Shown: positions 58,588-64,000 of the stretch, one piece after another
Layout of the letters: each line of letters begins with the position of its first letter
How positions within the stretch are numbered: the first letter of the stretch is position 1
Assembly: GCF_000783395.1 (NCBI RefSeq)
Contig: NZ_JSFK01000003.1
Coordinates: 372,135-436,134 of the forward strand
Length of the DNA stretch: 64,000 bases
Direction: 5' to 3'
Source of the DNA: Pseudomonas chlororaphis
Lineage (GTDB): Bacteria > Pseudomonadota > Gammaproteobacteria > Pseudomonadales > Pseudomonadaceae
The notes under the pieces: model-generated
The model's database searches: none
The model's input: the letters and a program-made list of their open reading frames with translations, nothing else
Told to the model about the DNA's origin: nothing
Position numbers and translations under genes: made by a program

Positions 58588-61167
58588 TTATGAAGCCAAC
58601 TGGAATATTTGCTGCGCTGTCGACAGGTCGATGTCTTCACGCCAGATCCGTACGTGCGCCCGACCGGCCTGTTCATCCCGGCGTTGGGAAGCCGTACCGA
58701 GCCTGCTCTGCTGCAGGGTCTTGAGGTGGCCGCCCTTGGCAGTGAAGTTCAGCGCCGGGCTGTCTTTGTCTGCGTAGTGAAAATGGGCGTGCCACAGCGT
58801 CGTGCCGGTTTGCCTGTCGTTCAGGGTGTAAACGTCGAGAAAATCTTTTTTGTTGCCTTTGCCCAGCTGCACCCGGCTATGGGTTCTGGTGGCGCTGAGA
58901 TGTCCGTGGCTGATCAGGTATGCCACTCGATCAATGCTCAGGTAGGCCGGATCCTTATAGAGGCGCACGCGAATCTCTTCGCTTTCATTGAGCAGGCGCT
59001 GGCTATCGTTTCCCAGACGCTGGAGCAGCGTCGCCGTATCAACGGCACCGGGATTCGGGGCTTGTTCTATTTGCCGGCTAACTTCAGTGAGGTCGTCGGC
59101 CCGGTCACTGAGGAATTCGACGATGCTGGTGGCGTTGCGTTTCGCGTTCTCATCGCGCCAGGCCGTGTTCAAGTGAACATCGGTTTTTTGCAGAAGTTGC
59201 TCGGCCTGGGTGGTCAATGTCGCCAGGTTTTTTTCTTGCCGGGCAATCTGGCGGCGCCATTCACCCTCCCGGCGCTCGTAGGTTTGCAAGACCTCTGCCG
59301 GATCATGGGGGTTGATCACATCAATCAGCTCTTCGCCAGCGTCGGTTCGGCGTGGCCGACCGACCCGAATCTTGTAGACACCGTGGTGTTTGCTGCGAAA
59401 CATCTTGCGCGGTGTGGCGCTCGGCTGATTCCTGTCTTGCGCAGGGATAAAGTCGAAATCAATCGGTTGCTCATGGGGCGGCAGTGTCGATGTCTTTTCC
59501 TGCTCATGGTGGAAGCGGTTCAAGTGCTCTTCCAGCGTACCTTCGAAGGTGCGGATAGCCTCGACGATTTCTTCTCGCGAGCGGCTATGGTGCGCGCCGC
59601 TCGGCAGTTGCAGGTTTTCGTACGAGACTCTGATGGCCGATGTCTGATCCAGCAGATCGCTGAGCAACGCGATGCGCGCTTGCGCAGGGATACTGTCGAA
59701 CGCACGGAAGGCGAATGTGACCTCGCCAAAACAGAATCCAAGGTAGCGGGCGTGGGCGTTGTTGACGTCGACTTCAGCCTCCGTATCGACGAACATCCGG
59801 CTTTTGGCGTAGACCCAGAAGGCCACGGTATCGTGCAGATCCATCGGCTCGAACGCGGCACCAGACAACTCGCTTTGCGACAAGCGCCACTTGTTCTGCA
59901 GTTCATCGGCAATGGCCTGACGCTGTTTGAGTATCACCAGTTTGCTCGACAGGTGGGCTGCGACCTTGGGGTGCTCTGAAACCGGACCGCCGAAGATCGG
60001 CCCGTCGAGGAGTTGGCGCGAATCATTGGCGATCATCAGTTGGTTGAGCGTCAGCAGTCGGCCTTTTTGCAGCATGATGACTTTGTCGCGGTAGGCCGTG
60101 CCGCCCCTGGCCGCGACGATTCGCTCCCTTTGTTCGGTGTGCACGCTGAGGGTTTTTTCGAGTATCGACAGCTCCCGTTGATGGTGTCGCTCGAGTTGCT
60201 CCAGTACGTTTGGCTCGCCATCGGTGCCTTTCAGTGCCCGCCAGCGGTTCTGTAACTGTTCGCCCTTGGTCATCGCCTGGTCGAACTCCAGATCCAGTGC
60301 CTGCAACTCGAATATCAGGTCGGCCGCGCGGGCCGCTTCCGTCGGTTTTGCATTTCGACGCATGCCCCCCGCACCGCCCACCAGCGTTCCCATCCATCCG
60401 TCCAGGACATCAAAGGCGATCGGCTCCGATCTTCCCGGGCGGGTAGCGACGTAAACATTGTCGGGGTCGGCAGCCACAGGATCGGCAGGGCGGACGATCC
60501 GCATCACGGTCAATGCCGGCGAAGACGCATCGAGATCATGCAAGACCTGATAGGCGCGGTTTTCGATGACCACATAGAGCTTGTTGGCGTATCGATGCAC
60601 GTGGTCCTGGCCGGCTCGCGCAGTGCTGAAATCCAGCTCGGTGGCGAAGGCTTGCAGGCGCGTTGCGGACAAGGCAAAGGTAAACGGTTCGAACGCCTTC
60701 AGGGGATGCCAGAGCAGATCCTTGGGATCACGCAGAAGCGTTGGCCCGGAAGGCATCCGTTCACTGGGCAGTCTCGCCCTGTACAAACCGGTCTGCGGAT
60801 CTGTCACGACATGCACTACGCCGCCGTCTGGCACATCAACGTAGCGACGGCCCTTGAATATCCGCAACCCTTCTGCGTCGGGAGCCGGCAGCTGGATCTG
60901 TTCATCGATCCGGTAATGCTCAAGCGAAAGGTTCCGCGCAGGCGCCTGGCTGACGGCCAAGGGGGTATCGCTGATCATGACCGAGGGGGCCGGGTTGATT
61001 GCGTTCAGGTCAGCTCCCGCCATGGTTTTTTGTGGCGAGTACCCGACGCGGGTGGGCGTCGCGTCGGGTGGCCCGAATCGATGCGGCAAGGGCACGCCCG
61101 GTGGTTCGCTCGGGCGTGGATGGACATCGACGGTGACAATGCCTCTGATGGGGAATTTCGGTGACAT
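58588..61167 (-). CDS. Island B effector-like protein with FHY/GGHL C-terminal domain (2)
   Basis: 859 residues from the ATG at 61167 (MSPKFPI), behind CAAGGATGAAGAA; the longer frame to 61401 runs into the upstream gene. Pro-rich head; two beta-module copies (EHYRID near 83 and HRYANKLYVVI near 191), the second with GRSEP and GW.GT.VGGAGGM as in the 1549-aa protein; a helical middle of about 280 residues; and the shared end with IDFDFIPAQ near 569, KMFRSKHHGVYKI, LGKGNKKDFLDVYT, HAHFHY (793-798) and GGHLKTL (812-818). It is close to the 732-aa protein through the middle (MDLHDT..WVYAKS against MDIHET..WVFAKS). Function unknown. Confidence 0.75.
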   Translation of the reverse strand: MSPKFPIRGIVTVDVHPRPSEPPGVPLPHRFGPPDATPTRVGYSPQKTMAGADLNAINPAPSVMISDTPLAVSQAPARNLSLEHYRIDEQIQLPAPDAEGLRIFKGRRYVDVPDGGVVHVVTDPQTGLYRARLPSERMPSGPTLLRDPKDLLWHPLKAFEPFTFALSATRLQAFATELDFSTARAGQDHVHRYANKLYVVIENRAYQVLHDLDASSPALTVMRIVRPADPVAADPDNVYVATRPGRSEPIAFDVLDGWMGTLVGGAGGMRRNAKPTEAARAADLIFELQALDLEFDQAMTKGEQLQNRWRALKGTDGEPNVLEQLERHHQRELSILEKTLSVHTEQRERIVAARGGTAYRDKVIMLQKGRLLTLNQLMIANDSRQLLDGPIFGGPVSEHPKVAAHLSSKLVILKQRQAIADELQNKWRLSQSELSGAAFEPMDLHDTVAFWVYAKSRMFVDTEAEVDVNNAHARYLGFCFGEVTFAFRAFDSIPAQARIALLSDLLDQTSAIRVSYENLQLPSGAHHSRSREEIVEAIRTFEGTLEEHLNRFHHEQEKTSTLPPHEQPIDFDFIPAQDRNQPSATPRKMFRSKHHGVYKIRVGRPRRTDAGEELIDVINPHDPAEVLQTYERREGEWRRQIARQEKNLATLTTQAEQLLQKTDVHLNTAWRDENAKRNATSIVEFLSDRADDLTEVSRQIEQAPNPGAVDTATLLQRLGNDSQRLLNESEEIRVRLYKDPAYLSIDRVAYLISHGHLSATRTHSRVQLGKGNKKDFLDVYTLNDRQTGTTLWHAHFHYADKDSPALNFTAKGGHLKTLQQSRLGTASQRRDEQAGRAHVRIWREDIDLSTAQQIFQLAS

Positions 61168-61213
61168 TTCTTCATCCTTGAAGAAGCAATGGACAGAGCT
61201 TTGCGTGAAAGCT

Positions 61214-63412
61214 TCAGTCGGCAAACTCGAAAATGCTTTGCGCTGTTTTCTGGTCGAGGGTAAGGCGCCAGATTTCCTTGAGCGAACGTCCGGGCTGCTC
61301 GTCCTGGCGCTGGAAAAAGCCGTTCGATCCGGCTTGTTCAGGGGTTTCCAGATGCCCCCCGTGCGGCTTGTAATCCAGCCAGGAACTGTCGCTCTTTTCA
61401 TAGTGGAAACGCGCGATGCAAAACGGCTTGCCCGTCAGCTTGTCATTCAGCGAATAGACGTCGATGAACTCCTTGTGTTGACCTTCGCCTTGCTCCAGTC
61501 GGGTATGCACCCGCTTGGCACGCAGCTGACCATGGTCGAACAGGTAGGCAACCTGATCGGCGCTGAGGAAGGACTGGTTCTTGTAGTGGTGGATGCGCAC
61601 TTCATCGGCGGCTTTGCGCAGACGCTCACTGACCTGGCTGAGCCGTTGGATGAGCAATGCGCTATCGGCAGTGGCCGGATTTGCTGCGCGCTCGATCTGC
61701 AGGCGAAGGTCATCGACTTCGCGGGCGTCGTAGTGAAGATCCTCGACCGTTCCCGTGTGATGGGCGGTGCGCAAATGTTCATTGGTATTTTCCAGAAGCA
61801 GGCGCGCTTCGAGGGTCAGATTCGCCAAGGTTTTTTCTTCGCTGGCCTCGAAGTATCGCCATTCCCCGTTTCGACGTTGATAGGTTTGCAGCACCAATTC
61901 GGGGTTTCGTGGGTGCATGACATCGATCAAGCTTTCACCTGCGGCAGTGCGTCGCTTTTGGCCAATGTGTATGTCTCCCGAATCGTCGGGGCTTTGAAAC
62001 ATTTTCACGGACCTCGGCGGGCTTCGGCGCTCGCGTTGATTCGCAAGAAAGTCGAAATCAATCGTCATCGTCAACGGCGGTATGGAGGAGGCGCTTTGCA
62101 GTTTCCGGTAATACAACGCGAACCGTTCATCGAGGGCGATCTCGAAGGTTTTGATCACGTCGACTATTTCCTCCCGGGCAGCGCTGTGGGTGGCATTGCG
62201 CGCCATGTCGAGCGTTTCATAAGAGGCTTTGATCGAATGACACTTATCGATCAAATGGCTTAAAACGGTAAGTCGGGCTCCGGATGGAATGCTTTCGATA
62301 TTGGAAAACGCGCCCACCAGTTTCACAAATGACATCGACAGCATATGAGGTATGAGGGCGAAGTGAGCTGCGGATAATGTCTGGCTTTTTGCAAATACCC
62401 AATCGGCGGTGGTTTCGTGGATATCCATCGGGTGGTAATCCATGTTCTCAAGGACAGCTCTCGGGTTACTGGCCCGTTTCTGCACTTCATCGACGACGAT
62501 CTGGCGCTTTCGCAGAAGGACCAGCCGGCTCTTCAGAAAGGTTGCCATAGAACGGTAGTACTCATCGGTGAGCATTGTGTTGGCCGATACACTCAATCTC
62601 CATCGAGACTCACTGATCGTCGAGATTTTGGAATGGGTCTTGAGCAGTTCCTTGTGCACATCGAGCCAGTCCGTCTCGTATTTGCCAACGCCTTTGTGGA
62701 TAGAAAGTGATCGCTGCTCGGTTGCATAGAACTCAACCATCTTCTCCATATTCGCCAGATGTTTGAGGTTCTGGACTTCGTATCGCACGATTGCGCTCCG
62801 CTCGCCCTCTGTTCCTCTGAGCGCGCGCCATTCGTACTCAAGCTTTTTCACGTGTTCATCAGACTCGCCCAACACCGTAGAAAGTCTTTTGATTTCCACC
62901 TCCAGATCCGCTGATGAGCGCAGTCGCAGTTTTTCCGGCGAGTCCTCCAGCGGTTTCCAGAGGCGGGTGTCGAGGTCGCGCACCAGCCAGGGTCCTGAAG
63001 CATCCCGCTCGCTCGCCATTCGGGCGCGATAAAAACCAGAGCGTGAATCAAGCACTACCTGTACGACGTGTCCATCCGCGATGTCGACGTAATGGCGTTT
63101 TTTGACGATTCGAAAACCTTGCTTGTCGGGACCGGGAAGCGCAGCGTTGCTGGTTACCCAGTAATCCTGCAGCGACGGCGCCTCAGCCAGTAGAGCCGTG
63201 GCGGGGGCGGGTGTCTGACTGATGACGACGGCATGTTGCGCATCGCCGCCCGCGTGCACGTTAGTTGTTGTGGGTTCTCTCAGGCTCAGGTTCGCCAGAT
63301 CCGTGGCAGAAAGTGCCGGGTTGCCCGGGCGTCTGCTCGTGCCGGGGGCGTCGGGCAGAGGGTTGGAGACATTGCTTTTGTGGGTGCCTTTAGCGGGCAA
63401 TTTTGGTGACAT
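61214..63412 (-). CDS. Island B effector-like protein with FHY/GGHL C-terminal domain (3, short form)
   Basis: 732 residues, first gene of the minus-strand row, behind TTCAAGGATGAAAAA. Only the first beta-module copy is present (QDYWVT at 82-87, GFR..KKRHYVDI); the second is missing and the chain goes straight into the helical middle. The C-terminal part is shared: IDFDFLAN near 451, LEQGEGQHKEFIDVYS near 639, RFHY at 668-671 and GGHLET at 685-690. The first His of HFHY is replaced by Arg, so only His670, Tyr671 and His687 are common to all three proteins. No secretion signal. The gene is divergent from ygiQ. Confidence 0.75.
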   Translation of the reverse strand: MSPKLPAKGTHKSNVSNPLPDAPGTSRRPGNPALSATDLANLSLREPTTTNVHAGGDAQHAVVISQTPAPATALLAEAPSLQDYWVTSNAALPGPDKQGFRIVKKRHYVDIADGHVVQVVLDSRSGFYRARMASERDASGPWLVRDLDTRLWKPLEDSPEKLRLRSSADLEVEIKRLSTVLGESDEHVKKLEYEWRALRGTEGERSAIVRYEVQNLKHLANMEKMVEFYATEQRSLSIHKGVGKYETDWLDVHKELLKTHSKISTISESRWRLSVSANTMLTDEYYRSMATFLKSRLVLLRKRQIVVDEVQKRASNPRAVLENMDYHPMDIHETTADWVFAKSQTLSAAHFALIPHMLSMSFVKLVGAFSNIESIPSGARLTVLSHLIDKCHSIKASYETLDMARNATHSAAREEIVDVIKTFEIALDERFALYYRKLQSASSIPPLTMTIDFDFLANQRERRSPPRSVKMFQSPDDSGDIHIGQKRRTAAGESLIDVMHPRNPELVLQTYQRRNGEWRYFEASEEKTLANLTLEARLLLENTNEHLRTAHHTGTVEDLHYDAREVDDLRLQIERAANPATADSALLIQRLSQVSERLRKAADEVRIHHYKNQSFLSADQVAYLFDHGQLRAKRVHTRLEQGEGQHKEFIDVYSLNDKLTGKPFCIARFHYEKSDSSWLDYKPHGGHLETPEQAGSNGFFQRQDEQPGRSLKEIWRLTLDQKTAQSIFEFAD

Positions 63413-63621
63413 ACTTTTTCATCCTTGAAGGTTTGTCACATCAGTCTGGGTATTTACGGACTGACGAAGGTAGCGTTCGAACAGTAATTTCCTGGCAATG
63501 ACGGTTCATTGGCAGCGGGTGACGCAGGCCGTCAGAGAAACCGACCGCCGTCGTCGGAATTGGTCAAAATTTGTGCTATATTCCGCGCCCGCGATTTTTC
63601 ACTTCAACACCGGTCGTCGAC

Positions 63622-64000
63622 ATGCAAGCAGCTAAGCCGTTATTTGACTATCCAAAATATTGGGCCGAATGTTTCGGGCCAGCGCCATTCCTGCCGATGA
63701 GCAGGGAGGAGATGGATCAGCTTGGCTGGGATTCGTGCGACATCATCATTGTTACCGGTGATGCCTACGTCGATCACCCGTCGTTCGGCATGGCGATCAT
63801 TGGCCGGCTGCTGGAGTCGCAAGGCTTCCGCGTCGGGATCATTGCCCAGCCGAACTGGCAGTCCAAAGACGACTTTATGAAGCTCGGCGAGCCGAACCTG
63901 TTTTTCGGGGTTGCGGCGGGCAACATGGACTCGATGATCAACCGCTACACCGCGGACAAGAAAATCCGTTCCGACGACGCTTACACGCCAGGCGGTATGG
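63622..64000 (+). CDS. ygiQ: YgiQ family radical SAM protein (3' end outside window)
   Basis: 126 residues are visible from the ATG at 63622 ([14 protein letters not shown]), including [17 protein letters not shown] and [19 protein letters not shown], which are N-terminal YgiQ marks. The CxxxCxxC cluster motif lies beyond the window. A TATATT at about 63578 may be its -10 box. In P. aeruginosa ygiQ (PA4928) lies near dnaB, so island B is an insertion in this interval. Function of the family is not settled. Confidence 0.92.
   Translation, partial: MQAAKPLFDYPKYWAECFGPAPFLPMSREEMDQLGWDSCDIIIVTGDAYVDHPSFGMAIIGRLLESQGFRVGIIAQPNWQSKDDFMKLGEPNLFFGVAAGNMDSMINRYTADKKIRSDDAYTPGGM

Noticed and set aside
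61168..61401. 78-codon N-terminal extension of the 859-residue island B protein
   Set aside because: It overlaps the end of the preceding gene, and the ATG at 61167 has the leader shared by the family.

Overview
The window comes from a Pseudomonas of the fluorescens group. The core gene order is the one I know from Pseudomonas chromosomes: serB, then HDOD gene-rhdA-psd, motAB, rsgA/orn, queG/nnr-tsaE-amiB-mutL-miaA-hfq-hflX-hflK-hflC-hisZ-purA, rnr-rlmB, rpsF-rpsR-rplI-dnaB and ygiQ. The GTGGGAGCGAGC..GCTCGCGAA repetitive palindromes are typical of this group. The core is GC-rich; the leaders in the accessory stretch are visibly AT-rich.

Layout. 1-12 kb: end of serB, a conserved protein of unknown function with a PilZ-like tail, a small OAA-type mannose lectin, an HDOD-rhdA-psd operon, motAB behind a sigma-28-like promoter, a sterol-desaturase-family enzyme, rsgA and orn. 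12-24.2 kb: accessory island A, all on the + strand. It holds three paralogous proteins of an unrecognised family (313-343 aa), of which two sit directly upstream of a large toxin-like gene: a leucine-rich-repeat (LRR) protein of 808 aa and an Rhs/YD-repeat protein of 1595 aa. A TRIC-type channel gene lies among them. 24.3-38.3 kb: core operon of tRNA modification, cell-wall amidase, mismatch repair, Hfq and HflKC, then hisZ and purA. 38.4-43.9 kb: a chemoreceptor, an iron ABC transporter pair and two nearly identical tRNA-Leu(CAG) genes. 43.9-51.2 kb: rnr-rlmB, the rpsF ribosomal operon and dnaB. 51.2-63.4 kb: accessory island B, four large minus-strand genes between dnaB and ygiQ.

The two islands are linked. 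The 808-aa protein of island A and all four proteins of island B share one N-terminal architecture: a Pro-rich head, then a beta-rich module with a YW..GLR..K.R.Y..V pattern, once or twice. They also share a Shine-Dalgarno leader of the form CAAGGATgA. One island B protein (1549 aa) carries three tandem modules of about 300 residues, each with a helical linker and an LRR block, followed by a C-terminal domain with a CxD motif like that of NEL-type E3 ubiquitin ligases. The other three share a different C-terminal region with conserved FHY and GGHL motifs that I cannot assign. Together these look like a polymorphic effector set aimed at eukaryotic hosts or predators. The unassigned C-terminal domain and the small paralogues in front of the large genes of island A are the parts most likely to be undescribed. 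No searches were possible; family names rest on motif recognition.
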